Numbered from the stretch's first letter, positions 10,545 to 21,027 are shown. The stretch: DNA of 64,000 nt from Odontocerum albicorne (GCA_949825065.1 OX463848.1:39787380-39851379), one strand, 5' to 3'. Translations and numbers: made by a program. The notes: a model not told the origin generated them from the sequence alone.

Positions 10545-10860
10545 AAGAGACGATCAGATTAGAAGAATTTGAGCTCATCAAATAGCTTGTGACAGCAGTA
10601 GAATCCATCCTTGGTTGGACATCTCCACCTTGTGAGAGTGATCTTCCAAGGATTTGATCTGCAACGAATATTGTGGTGTACCCTGAATCGTCAAAGGTGT
10701 GACCACGATTGCAGTATATACACCTCTTACAAGTGTTGCGCTCAATGGTCCAGACTGGGTCCAATATGTTTCTACCTGGGAGGACTGATGGAGATCCATC
10801 TGACTACTTCTGAGGCTGTATTATTGATGAGAAACCTGAACATCCGACTGTGAGAAAAAA
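10545..10860 (-). pseudogene. R1/Jockey-like ORF2 C-terminal remnant
   Basis: The minus strand reads TCKRCIYCNRGHTFDDSGYT then IFVADQILGRSLSQGGDVQP. The pattern resembles the C-terminal zinc-knuckle and tail of R1/Jockey-group ORF2 proteins (C-x2-C...H-x-x-F-x-C-x-x-W), with several key positions lost. Frame breaks occur. The assignment is by pattern only, so confidence is moderate. Confidence 0.5.
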
Positions 10861-11134
10861 TTCATCTATTAAGATGCAAAAATGTTCACAAATTGCGAGG
10901 AATAATTAAGTTACCATTTACAATATTTTGAGAACATCTTTTTAACATTCCTTTTCGGCGGAGATTGGCAATATTCGCGACTTTTCTAGGCGTGCATCTT
11001 GTACGGAAGTGAAACCATTTCCTCAAAGTATTCAGACAGGGGTTTGTTCTTTATTTTCAAAACTGCGTATGCCTTTATTATTGTCTTTAATATGGTTTGG
11101 AGAACTTCGTATTTATTCTACCTCAGTAGAGTTT
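10861..11134. other. No recognised feature
   Basis: Spacer without a visible repeat or coding signal. Confidence 0.35.
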
Positions 11135-11250
11135 TATGACAAGGTCTATGAATGTTAAACTGGTAAATGATTCGTGTCGAGATAGGAAAGTCTGACGCTC
11201 TGATCTCTCTGCCTACCCCGACAGGGAAATAGCGTAATGGTATGTTTATA
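11135..11250 (+). mobile_element. Family T RTE-like 3' fragment
   Basis: Reads as the family C-terminus SRDRKV then LSAYPDRE (tctctgcctaccccgacagg), ending in aatagcgtaatggtatg, the standard tail of the family. Confidence 0.75.
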
Positions 11251-11519
11251 AAAACGAACAAAAAACCATGACATCTCCCTTTACTATAGTAAATGTCCTG
11301 TCAACGTATCTTTCCTTGCTTTTTCTCATCTTTTTTTTCAAGCTTCATTTTCCTTCTTGCCACGGATGAACTTGTAAAATTTGTATTTTAATGCTTGTTC
11401 TTGTGATTCATAGTTTTTTTCTCTACAGCAAATTTTGAATTTATTTATTTATTTAATTAACGACACAACAGTGTATTTTACAAAGAAATGCACATGAGGA
11501 TAAGTTAATACATATATTA

Positions 11520-11727
11520 TAATTTGTTTTTATCAAACACTGTGTATTCCACTTTTTGTAACGGTATAACCCTATCGGTTTCAAGGCTTTTACTTAATCA
11601 TCAGCGGAGCACAAACAATACTGAATTTTGTTCGATACAAAAAGTGGAATAAACAGTGTTTAATAAAAACCAATTACAATGTTTTTAAACCTCCACAATG
11701 TTAATGCCTTAACTATGAACAATATAT
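11520..11727 (-). mobile_element. Palindromic PLE terminal repeat remnant with an intact hammerhead core
   Basis: The left arm tttttatcaaacactgtgta, continuing ttccactttttgta, is inverted at 11638-11673. Between them the minus strand carries CTGATGA (11598-11604), a TTAAG/CCTT stem II, GAAAC (11578-11582) and CCGATAGGG. This matches the hammerhead plan CUGAUGA, stem II, GAAA, minimal stem III. The outer flank (aaacctccacaatgtta) matches the outer flank of the 45.2-kb copy. Confidence 0.65.
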
Positions 11728-11827
11728 TAATACTCGTACAAATACTTAAAATTATTGATAAAATTACATAACTTTATCTTAAACTAATATGTGGATGCAA
11801 AAAAAACAGTAGTTATAATTACAAAGT

Positions 11828-12258
11828 CTTCTTCTCCCTGGCTCCATCCCAACTCACTGTCTGCGAAGACTGTTGGGGTCAGCTCTCCTCGTCCTCAGGT
11901 TGTATGCTCTTCTGTCCCGGACTACGTCCCCCAGGCCGTGCCTCTGCATCAGGCTATATTTTTGCACCACCCATAAATTCTTTGGTCTTTCTCTGGTTGT
12001 TATTCGAGGAAGATCAATGGAGATTGCCTGGTTCACAATGTGATCGGGTGCTCTGCGTCCAGCGTGCCCATACCATCTCAATCGCCTCTCCTCCATCTTG
12101 CTGTTGATGTCTGTAACACCTAGGCTTCGACGAATGCGTGAGCTTTTTATTTTGTCTCTTAGGGACACACCTGCTAACCATCTTAGCATGCGCATTTCAG
12201 CAGTTTCTAGTTGCCTAGAGTAAGAGTTATACATCGTCCAGCATTCGGAGCCATAGAG
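11828..12258 (-). mobile_element. 5'-truncated RTE-like insertion (family Z) with 16-bp TSD
   Basis: The insertion is bounded by a perfect 16-bp target duplication, gttataattacaaagt, at 11812-11827 and 12259-12274. It is in reverse orientation, starts within the reverse transcriptase C-terminus, and ends in an AGGGAGAAGAAG tail. GC content is much higher than in the flanks. A second copy is nested at 30458-30866. Confidence 0.92.
11854..12256 (-). pseudogene. RTE-like reverse transcriptase C-terminus
   Basis: The reading begins LYGSECWTMYNSYSRQLETA in the element, then EMRMLRWLAGVSLRDKIKSS, RLRWYGHAGRRAPDHIV, and ends at 11854. These are the C-terminal blocks of RTE/BovB-type ORF2 (LETAEMRMLR... 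R-x-R-W-x-G-H). The frame stays open for about 126 codons, indicating a fairly recent insertion. It lacks the endonuclease and the catalytic palm, so it is not functional. Confidence 0.88.
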
Positions 12259-12274
12259 GTTATAATTACAAAGT

Positions 12275-12665
12275 TACTGTTTAAAATAATTTTATGTATC
12301 ATAAATGTGTATTGAAATTCAATATATGTTACGACTATGTATGTATGTTACATTACAAAATATTACAAAATTTAATCGACTTGACATATGTAACTGTGGA
12401 ATACATATTTTGTAGTAGTCAAGTATTTAGATTTGTTATATGTGGAACAACGCTTACATAAAACAAGACGATTTGGATTTTTCGAAAATTTTACGGATAA
12501 ATCTTAAAATTTAACAAGCACATGGAATCACTTGTAGTACGAGATGCAATTTGCTTTGCTTTCGATATATTTTACATGTTGATGCAGGGTAACTCAATTT
12601 CTGTCTTTAACGTAAAACTAAAATTTGTCTTTAACGTAAAACTTTTTAAACCAATCGTATGGTTG
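12275..12665. other. No recognised feature
   Basis: AT-rich spacer. A short duplication, gtctttaacgtaaaact, occurs at about 12602 and 12628. Confidence 0.45.
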
Positions 12666-12669
12666 GCTG

Positions 12670-13266
12670 GAATTTGACAACAATCCCGCCATATTGTAGA
12701 CTGTGCAAAACACTGCGCGACAACAAGAATCCTGCCATATTGTAGACTGTACAAAACACTGCGCGACAGCAAGAATCCCGTGATATTGTACACTGTACAA
12801 AACACTGCGCGACAACAACAATCCCGCCATATTGTACATTGTACAAAACACTGCGCGACAACAAGAATCCCGCCATATTGTACTCGTACACTGTGCAAAA
12901 CACTGCGCGACAACAAGAATCCCGCCATATTGTACACTGTACAAAACACTGCGTGACAACAAGAATCCCGCCATATTGTACACTGTACAAAACACTGCGC
13001 GAAAACCAGAATCCCGCCATATTGTACACTGTACAAAACACTGCGCGACAACAACAATACCGTCATATTGTACACTGTACAAAACACTGCGCGACAACAA
13101 GAATCCCACCATATTGTACACTGTACAAAACACTGCGCGACAACAACAATACCGTCATATTGTACACTGTACAAGACACTGCGCGACAACAAGAATCCCG
13201 CCATATTATACACTGTACAAAACACTGCGCGACAACAACGATCCCGTCATATTGTGCACTGTAAAA
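12670..13266. repeat. 46-bp tandem array, about 13 copies
   Basis: cactgcgcga recurs every 46 bp (12711, 12757, 12803, 12849, then 12901 and onward). Each unit carries the dyad TTGTACACTGTACAA. The single 52-bp interval is caused by a 6-bp insertion (TACTCGTA at 12881-12888 where other units have TA). Because 46 is not a multiple of 3 and the unit lacks stops, long open frames run through the array on both strands; they are translation of the repeat and not genes. Confidence 0.97.
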
Positions 13267-13269
13267 AAT

Positions 13270-13650
13270 AATATTAAATAATTTGGTAATTTCCATTTAC
13301 TCGTGTTAACAACCAGGTTTATGGCCTCAAACGATTCTAACGCCGTCCTCAGCATCAACACCAAGAGTTGTGACTTGCTCTGCGTACAAATTACGGGAGG
13401 ATTATGTAGGCTAAACGGCTTCTAGTTTCCAGGGTTATAATTTTGCCCTCTTAATCGGATAACAGCGCCGAGACAAAGGATTTAAGTTTTTATTTTTCAA
13501 AGAGGTTTTCTTGCGTACGGAAAGGATGTAATATTGAATTATACAAGAGAAGAGGAAGGATTTACAAAAAAACTAGACAATTAAACAAGACTGTCAGTAA
13601 ATTCTTTTTAAGAAGTTTTCGTGATATTTTACTCATTAAATTTTTTGTCG
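13270..13650. other. No recognised feature
   Basis: Non-repetitive spacer with no clear coding signal. Confidence 0.35.
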
Positions 13651-13654
13651 TTTG

Positions 13655-13940
13655 CAGAAGTTCGTTGCTCAGTTGTGATGAATTATTTGCCTAGTTGATG
13701 AAATTCGTTGCCTGATGAAGTATGTTGCCTGGTTGGTGGACTTTATTGCCTGGTTGATGAACTTCTTTACCTAGTTGATAAACTTTTTTTGCCTAATTTA
13801 TGAACTTCTTTGCCCAATTGATGGACTTTTTTGCCTAATATATGAACTTCTTTTCCCAGTTGATGAACGTCGTTTTCTAATTGATGAAATAAATGCGTTA
13901 TCTAGGTGATGAATTTTGTTGCCTAGTTGGTGAGACTGGT
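13655..13940. repeat. Degenerate 25-31-bp tandem repeat, about 11 copies
   Basis: Variants of ttgcctagttgatgaactt recur with irregular spacing. Substitutions and length changes between units indicate an old array. Confidence 0.85.
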
Positions 13941-14019
13941 TTAATTTATTTTAATATCAAGAGTAATGTTTTATTTACAAAATATTGTATGTAATTTCTA
14001 ATGAAATTAGAAATCGTTT

Positions 14020-14245
14020 TTTATTATTATCAGACAAATATTTAGTTAAAAAGTAAGCAAGTAGGCCTCAGTGACCTAGTCAGTAAGATAACTTTTTATT
14101 ATTATCATACAAATATTTAGTTCAAAAGTAAGCAAGTTGGCCTCAGTGACTTAGTCAGTAAGATAACTTTTTATTATTATCATACAAATATTTAGTTCAA
14201 AAGTAAGCAAGTTGGCCACAGTGACCTAGTCAGTAAGATAACTTG
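14020..14245 (+). repeat. 75-bp tandem triplication of a SINE head
   Basis: GGCC(T/A)CAGTGAC falls at 14064, 14139 and 14214, a strict 75-bp period. The third unit runs straight into a tRNA-like B-box region and SINE body. The repeated unit therefore contains the 5' part of the SINE (gcctcagtgacctagtcag) plus adjacent AT-rich sequence. Confidence 0.9.
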
Positions 14246-14410
14246 TCTTTTGTTGATCCGAAAATTGTGGGTTCAAACCACGTTGGTACTCAATTTTAAA
14301 ACTAAGGCCTTTCAAACACCTTTCTGATAAGTTGTGAGAAATTGCCACATGACAATTAAGCTGCTTAGTGTTACTTTATTCAACGAAAACATTATACAGT
14401 ACAATACAAA
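14205..14410 (+). mobile_element. tRNA-derived SINE copy
   Basis: Head with tgacctagtcagtaagata (A-box-like) and gtgggttcaaaccac (B-box-like), then a body with ctttctgataagttgtgaga and attgccacatgacaa, the conserved core seen in the 58.3-kb copy. Diverged. Confidence 0.65.
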
Positions 14411-15180
14411 TAAGTAGTAGATCCATTAAGTAGAAAAGATGGACTGCTCAGGGGTTGATATTTTAAAATATTTGTATCGAAATATTTTAACGAGGGTGCA
14501 AGTCTGAGTTTCGTGTAAGGTTCTTTGACATGTTTCTGATTATTGAGAAGACATTTCAACATAACAATACACCTTCCCTTTTGTATTTAATACAGCGAAA
14601 GTGTAATATAATAAAATACACAATAAGTATTGATTATTCTAATACACCCGTGCGAGGAAAAAATAAATACCAGAGAAAATATTGTTCCCAAAAATGTATA
14701 AAATAATTCACATTGTGAAGGTAACTTGAAATCCCCGGTGTTTAACAAGTGTTTGTGGGGAATCTGAACAAATTCATGGGATGTTGCGAAAACCCATTAA
14801 AATCTTTTAATCTCCTGACGTGGGTCCATCTGTATCTAACAGAATCTACCCCGGAACGTTCATCTCTCCCCCCCCGTGTTTGTAAACAGACACGCTTTGT
14901 CAATTGTCTTCGTCTTCTTTTTGGACAATAGACAGGAAATATTCCCTAGCTTAGATCGAAAATATACCCTAGACTTGTCCTTTTTCAGGTCTCGTGTCCG
15001 CTGACAAAAGTATTTGTGTTAAATCCCATTGTCAGTGGGCAAATCGGTTTATGTAAATGGGGTTTTATGTTTTCGGTAAAATCGTTGATCTTGACGTTTT
15101 GTGGGTATTATATTCATTTTCTCATACACCACTGTGTATTGATGTTTTGTTCATTGCCTCAAAATATTTTGTCTGGACTA
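14411..15180. other. No recognised feature
   Basis: Mixed-composition spacer. The open frames at 14749 and 15016 have no recognisable content. Confidence 0.35.
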
Positions 15181-15184
15181 CTCA

Positions 15185-15320
15185 AGATTTATCTTTGGCC
15201 TAGTCGTTAAAACGTCCGTCATCCAACTGTCGGTGGTCATTCACGCTAAACAATCGGACGTTTCACATTCGATTTCTGGTGGATTAATTTTCGTACTGGT
15301 TTTTGACTCTTAGACCGTTA
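15185..15320 (+). mobile_element. Probable decayed SINE head
   Basis: ttggcctagtcgttaaaacg resembles the A-box region and ttcacattcgatttctggtgg the B-box region of the SINE family. The characteristic 3' core is not seen. Confidence 0.4.
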
Positions 15321-15428
15321 TGTTTTTCTGTTGCTTATTTTTTTTTTAATTTTGACTGACGCATTTTCTTTTTCACGTTTTTATAGCCATTCGTACTTCT
15401 GTTAATGAATATATTCAATTAAAATAAC

Positions 15429-16408
15429 CAGGGCTGTGGAGTCGGATGAAAATTTACCGACTCCGACTCCGGCTCCGGCTTTATTTTATACTCTGACTCC
15501 GACTCCGACTCCGGCTCCGACTCCAACTCTTGACTCTGACTTCAATTTTTATTTTATTTTATAATTTACTGCGTCTACCTAATGTATTTATATTGACTTA
15601 TTAATAATGGATACAGGTATAAATAAAAAAATTATTATTTTCGTACACAAATGAAACAATTTAATAAAAAAATATATAAACAATACGCATTAAGCAATAT
15701 CTTCACACAAAAATAATATTAAAAATATATATTAATATTTAAAAAAAGAATTAAATAAAACTTTTAAATAATTAGAAAAACAACACAGGTAGGTATTAAA
15801 AAAAATAAGAAAACACTTTAAAATAAAAAGGTTGCTTCATTTGTTTTCATACGTTAACTAAATCTTATTTATATTGTTTATTATTATTTTTATTCAATAT
15901 TGAATAGAACACAAGATAAGATTTTTGAAAGTAAATATACTTTATATAAATCTTATTTTCTATTCGTGGTCTAAATGGAATTAGATCTCAAAAAAAGAAT
16001 TGCTTCTATTAAGTCAGGATTTATGGAAGCTCTTAAATCTGATTTAATAATTTTAAGCGCGGAAAATAACCGACAAGTGTTCTTATTTTATTTATTTTCC
16101 AAGAAAATAAATAAAAACCCTAGGAATCTAAGTGCAGGAATTTACTATTTGTACGGCTGCAATAAACTGAACGTAATCCCCTTTTGGGGTTTATTGCGAT
16201 TATAAAAGTCTGCATAGTATCAGGCATGAAACGATGAGAGGTTAACTGGTTAACACATACCGTAACGTTATTCATTCAAGAAAATGTTAAAATAATTAAA
16301 CGGAGTCGGAGTCGGTCGATTTTTTCCGACTCCGCCTAAAATGTTCCGACTCCACGACTCCGGCTCCGACTCCACGACTCCGGCTCCGACTCCGACTCCA
16401 CAGCCCTG
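15429..16408. mobile_element. hAT-superfamily element with perfect 8-bp TSD
   Basis: The element begins CAGGGCTGTGGAGTCGG and ends with the inverse, ...CCACAGCCCTG. It is flanked by AAAATAAC at 15421-15428 and 16409-16416, a perfect 8-bp target duplication. Both ends carry many CTCCGACTCCGG-type subterminal motifs in inverted orientation, as expected for hAT transposase binding sites. Its 980-bp size and lack of a transposase show it is non-autonomous. Confidence 0.96.
15975..16205 (+). CDS. Small open frame inside the hAT element, unrecognised
   Basis: 76 codons beginning MELDLKKRIASIKSGF. I see no transposase motif, zinc finger or hAT dimerisation signature. It may be leftover transposon coding sequence or chance; the surrounding sequence is very AT-rich. 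Confidence 0.2.
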   Translation: MELDLKKRIASIKSGFMEALKSDLIILSAENNRQVFLFYLFSKKINKNPRNLSAGIYYLYGCNKLNVIPFWGLLRL

Positions 16409-16419
16409 AAAATAACTAT

Positions 16420-16880
16420 TATTTTGAAACAATATAACAAATGTGTAGCCTTTCAAACCTAGTGTTGCTACCGTTTGTTATACATGCAATTTGTTCCGAT
16501 AATCCTGTTTCACTAATTCGCAGATACAGCACAATGTCAACATCGGTCCGACACACAGAGTGCCTTTATCTAATCACCTCTGTTCTTGGTAATTGGAGGT
16601 GCCCCAGCACCACCGAGCGTGGGATGGAGAGACGTGGGAGGCCCTACCACGCATACTAATCAGTACAGCACTTCTTACTGCACCAGCAGAGTGGCGGGTA
16701 CCTGTACCACGGCTGAGAACTCTGTGCAGACCTGTTCCGGGCTAATGATCACCTCGCAGACAATACTTGACACCTGATCATTAATTAAAATCTTGCATAG
16801 TCATTAGCAGATGTCTAAGATATTCTGTTTTGTGTTTATTTATTTATTAATAATAATTAATGTATTTATTTGTTTGATAA
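16420..16880. other. GC-richer unique stretch, unassigned
   Basis: The part at 16545-16770 is richer in GC than its flanks, with overlapping frames (e.g. 16586 on the plus strand). It could be a retrotransposon or host exon remnant, but no family motif is visible on either strand. Confidence 0.3.
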
Positions 16881-16889
16881 TAACGAAAA

Positions 16890-17065
16890 TTGCCAAATCC
16901 AAAGTCGTGATGATAGAAAAGTGAAAAAGAAAAGGGGAAACACGATCGATGGCTGAACAATCAAAGATTGGAGCAAGTTGGTGAATCCTGCTATTTGGGT
17001 AGTATTGTCTTAGACGCTCTACAGAGCCGAAGTTAGCCGATTATGCCCGACAGTCTCTTTCTTAA
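16890..17065 (+). pseudogene. RTE-like reverse transcriptase fragment
   Basis: One frame reads RLEQVGESCYLGSIVLDAL, the block equivalent to LEQVDSFxYLGSxI of RTE-type ORF2. The rest is broken by frameshifts. Confidence 0.7.
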
Positions 17066-17152
17066 GACCGATGTTCATTAAATTCTGTTAATCGAGAAAA
17101 TCTATGGTAATGTTCCAACAATGAAACCGGTTTCGCATAACGAAACATGGTA

Positions 17153-17777
17153 TTAACCCTGCCTTCCTGTGATGTGTAACTAGTACATATTGCTTCTAAA
17201 AACTTTAATACATATCTCTATAAATATAATAAATACTGGGTTCAGATTTTAGGTATTCCTCCGTAATACATCTACGCATTGAATGAAAACATAGTATTAC
17301 TTAATAATTAGCACTTATCGGCCACATCAGAGATATTTTGTGAAAATTGGGAATAAATTCACAAATACAATCAAACGTGTGCCAGTGTGTGACGTAGGTA
17401 TATTAATTCTAAAAAAGCCGCTACGGATGAGGAAGCGACGCTATTCACGTCTCACTCTCACTCTACTTCGGTATATGGGAACGCAAGAAATATAATCTCA
17501 GTTCAATTCGCTCGCTTCTCTGGCTTCAGTAGCTCGCGGGCATCCATTTGGCATCCACTCTTCGCCCGTTTTGTGAACGTCGGTCGATGTTTTTTTTTAT
17601 GTTTTCACCAATTAAATTTCAATTATTATCACTTTTGACTTCAAATTTAATTAATTTAAGCGATTGGCTATGAATATTTCTATTTTTCCGATTTAAATCG
17701 CTCAATTTTACATGTGTATTGAATACACAGCACCGGAACGCGCGGATTTTTTTTTAGCACAGGACGGGAAAGGTTAA
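17153..17777. mobile_element. piggyBac-type MITE, copy 2
   Basis: Bounded by TTAA at 17153-17156 and 17774-17777. Left end TTAACCCTGCCTTCCTGTG; right end CACAGGACGGGAAAGGTTAA, an imperfect inverted repeat. Homologous to 5250-5863. Its right half (from 17443) is part of the segment duplicated again at 19157. Confidence 0.8.
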
Positions 17778-17886
17778 ACAACAACAAAATGTTAGAAAAT
17801 GTCGCGTTTTTTTTCCCTCGAATATTTTTATCGTTAGGTTAAAACATGATAAAGTAACCGTCTCCCCAATACCTTAGATTGAGGAA

Positions 17887-18177
17887 ATGCTGGAGAAGAA
17901 ATCTTCTAAACTCCTTATCGTGTGCTTATTCGACATTCCTAAGCAAATTGTTCAGTTCGATCCCACCTCCACCAACGCTGTTATGGAGGACAAGATAAGC
18001 CCCCAGTCCAGCGCGATCTACACCAGAAAAACGATATCTTTATTTTTTTTATCCCGACGTCACATAGTGACGAAGAAGGAACTGCCCAAAGGGACTTCTT
18101 CTCTGGTGGTGACACAGCTAAGTGTGATAGGAATAGTGGTGACGATGAACTTAAGGTTCGACATCAAGAGGAAATGA
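17887..18177 (+). CDS. Unrecognised 96-residue open frame, copy 1
   Basis: Starts MLEKKSSKLLIVCLFDIP and contains QFDPTSTNAV and EDKISPQSS. I do not recognise it. The minus-strand segment 24490-24920 is a diverged relative: there QFDPTITHA and the later FDATRSS-like region align, with frame breaks. The sequence is therefore one member of a low-copy family, probably from a mobile element or a dead gene rather than a working host gene. Identity to the 19601 copy reflects the recent segmental duplication. Confidence 0.4.
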   Translation: MLEKKSSKLLIVCLFDIPKQIVQFDPTSTNAVMEDKISPQSSAIYTRKTISLFFLSRRHIVTKKELPKGTSSLVVTQLSVIGIVVTMNLRFDIKRK

Positions 18178-18324
18178 AAATGACTCGCACCGCAGATTTT
18201 TTTTTACAAAGTGGCTTAAGACCTGGAGTTCAAACAACCCAGCAAGTTGACAGTGCTTTCAAAGAAATTTTCAAATACAACAAAACCATCCTTTGACGCC
18301 ACTAGTTCGGAGTAGCCAATCGGT

Positions 18325-19120
18325 TCGAAGATGAACCGATGTAAGGATAAGTGGAGTTCCTTTCCGAAGATGAACCGATGTAAGGATAAGTGGAGTTCCT
18401 TTCCGAAGATGAACCGATGTTAGGATAAGTGGAGTTCCTTTCCGAAGATGAACCGATGTTAGGATAAGTGGAGTTCCTTTCCGAAGATGAACCGATGTAA
18501 GGATAAGTGGAGTTCCTTTCCGAAGATGAACCGATGTAAGGATAAGTGGAGTTCCTTTCCGAAGATGAACCGATGTAAAGCTAAGTAGAGTTTCTTTCCG
18601 AAGATGAACCGATGTAAGGCTAAGTGGAGTTCCTTTCCGAAGATGAACCGATGTAAGGATAAGTGGAGTTCCTTTCCGAAGATGAACCGATGTAAGGATA
18701 AGTGGAGTTCCTTTCCGAAGATGAACCGATGTAAAGCTAAGTGGAGTTTCTTTCCGAACATGAACCGATGTAAGGCTAAGTGGAGTTCCTTTCCGAAGAT
18801 GAACCGATGTAAGGATAAGTGGAGTTCCTTTCCGAAGATGAACCGATGTAAGGATAAGTGGAGTTCCTTTCCGAAGATGAACCGATGTAAGGATAAGTGG
18901 AGTTCCTTTCCGAAGATGAACCGATGTAAGGATAAGTGGAGTTCCTTTCCGAAGATGAACCGATGTAAGGATAAGTGGAGTTCCTTTCCGAAGATGAACC
19001 GATGTAAGGATAAGTGGAGTTCCTTTCCGAAGATGAACCGATGTAAAGCTAAGTGGAGTTTCTTTCCGAAGATGAACCGATGTAAGGCTAAGTGGAGTTC
19101 CTTTCCGAAATAACTCACTC
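18325..19120. repeat. 39-bp satellite array, about 20 units
   Basis: Unit gaagatgaaccgatgtaagg followed by ataagtggagttcctttcc. Since 39 is 13 codons, frames stay open on both strands: MNRCK(A/D)KWSSFPK forward and FGKELHLSLHRFI in reverse. Variant units (aaagct with gagttt, aaggct) recur in a fixed order, showing higher-order amplification. The open frames are a by-product of the repeat. Confidence 0.97.
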
Positions 19121-19156
19121 GATTTTCATCGCAGATTTTCATTTCACTCACTCGAT

Positions 19157-19491
19157 ATTCACGTCTCACTCTCACTCTACCTCGGTATATGGGAACGCAA
19201 GAAATATAATCTCAGTTCAATTCGCTCGCTTCTCTGGCTTCAGTAGCTCGCGGGCATCCATTTGGCATCCACTCTTCGCCCGTTTTGTGAACGTCGGTCG
19301 ATGTTTTTTTTTATGTTTTCACCAATTAAATTTCAATTATTATCACTTTTGACTTCAAATTTAATTAATTTAAGCGATTGGCTATGAATATTTCTATTTT
19401 TCCGATTTAAATCGCTCAATTTTACATGTGTATTGAATACACAGCACCGGAACGCGCGGATTTTTTTTTAGCACAGGACGGGAAAGGTTAA
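19157..19491. mobile_element. piggyBac-type MITE, partial copy 3
   Basis: Right half of the MITE, carried along by the segmental duplication (17443-17777 plus 1714). It lacks the left end; upstream is the end of the first satellite. Confidence 0.9.
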
Positions 19492-19600
19492 ACAACAACA
19501 AAATGTTAGAAAATGTCGCGTTTTTTTTCCCTCGAATATTTTTATCGTTAGGTTAAAACATGATAAAGTAACCGTCTCCCCAATACCTTAGATTGAGGAA

Positions 19601-19891
19601 ATGCTGGAGAAGAAATCTTCTAAACTCCTTATCGTGTGCTTATTCGACATTCCTAAGCAAATTGTTCAGTTCGATCCCACCTCCACCAACGCTGTTATGG
19701 AGGACAAGATAAGCCCCCAGTCCAGCGCGATCTACACCAGAAAAACGATATCTTTATTTTTTTTATCCCGACGTCACATAGTGACGAAGAAGGAACTGCC
19801 CAAAGGGACTTCTTCTCTGGTGGTGACACAGCTAAGTGTGATAGGAATAGTGGTGACGATGAACTTAAGGTTCGACATCAAGAGGAAATGA
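19601..19891 (+). CDS. Unrecognised 96-residue open frame, copy 2
   Basis: Translation identical to the frame at 17887. See that entry; it is a duplicate made by the 1714-bp segmental duplication. Confidence 0.4.
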   Translation: MLEKKSSKLLIVCLFDIPKQIVQFDPTSTNAVMEDKISPQSSAIYTRKTISLFFLSRRHIVTKKELPKGTSSLVVTQLSVIGIVVTMNLRFDIKRK

Positions 19892-20038
19892 AAATGACTC
19901 GCACCGCAGATTTTTTTTTACAAAGTGGCTTAAGACCTGGAGTTCAAACAACCCAGCAAGTTGACAGTGCTTTCAAAGAAATTTTCAAATACAACAAAAC
20001 CATCCTTTGACGCCACTAGTTCGGAGTAGCCAATCGGT

Positions 20039-21027
20039 TCGAAGATGAACCGATGTAAGGATAAGTGGAGTTCCTTTCCGAAGATGAACCGATGTAAGGA
20101 TAAGTGGAGTTCCTTTCCGAAGATGAACCGATGTTAGGATAAGTGGAGTTCCTTTCCGAAGATGAACCGATGTTAGGATAAGTGGAGTTCCTTTCCGAAG
20201 ATGAACCGATGTAAGGATAAGTGGAGTTCCTTTCCGAAGATGAACCGATGTAAGGATAAGTGGAGTTCCTTTCCGAAGATGAACCGATGTAAGGATAAGT
20301 AGAGTTCCTTTCCGAAGATGAACCGATGTAAGGATAAGTGGAGTTCCTTTCCGAAGATTAACCGATGTAAGGATAAGTGGAGTTCCTTTCCGAAGATGAA
20401 CCGATGTAAGGATAAGTGGAGTTCCTTTCCGAAGATGAACCGATGTAAGGATAAGTGGAGTTCCTTTCCGAAGATGAACCGATGTAAAGCTAAGTAGAGT
20501 TTCTTTCCGAAGATGAACCGATGTAAGGCTAAGTGGAGTTCCTTTCCGAAGATGAACCGATGTAAGGATAAGTGGAGTTCCTTTCCGAAGATGAACCGAT
20601 GTAAGGATAAGTGGAGTTCCTTTCCGAAGATGAACCGATGTAAAGCTAAGTGGAGTTTCTTTCCGAACATGAACCGATGTAAGGCTAAGTGGAGTTCCTT
20701 TCCGAAGATGAACCGATGTAAGGATAAGTGGAGTTCCTTTCCGAAGATGAACCGATGTAAGGATAAGTGGAGTTCCTTTCCGAAGATGAACCGATGTAAG
20801 GATAAGTGGAGTTCCTTTCCGAAGATGAACCGATGTAAGGATAAGTGGAGTTCCTTTCCGAAGATGAACCGATGTAAGGATAAGTGGAGTTCCTTTCCGA
20901 AGATGAACCGATGTAAGGATAAGTGGAGTTCCTTTCCGAAGATGAACCGATGTAAAGCTAAGTGGAGTTTCTTTCCGAAGATGAACCGATGTAAGGCTAA
21001 GTGGAGTTCCTTTCCGAAATAACTCAC
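20039..21027. repeat. 39-bp satellite array, about 25 units
   Basis: Same unit as 18325-19120, with five extra units inserted near its left end; the rest matches unit for unit. On the minus strand a frame runs out of the downstream R1-like fragment into the array (20173-21189). Confidence 0.97.

Noticed and set aside
12572..13296. Repetitive cysteine-rich protein genes on both strands
   Set aside because: The frames are translations of the 46-bp repeat in all phases; none has flanking coding sequence.
16441..16777. Small secreted or cysteine-rich protein
   Set aside because: Overlapping frames of equal quality and no signal peptide or conserved pattern.
18459..19175. Repeat protein (FGKELHLSLHRFI)n or MNRCKxKWSSFPK gene
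   Set aside because: A 39-bp satellite is open in both directions by arithmetic; unit variants do not favour silent changes in any obvious way.
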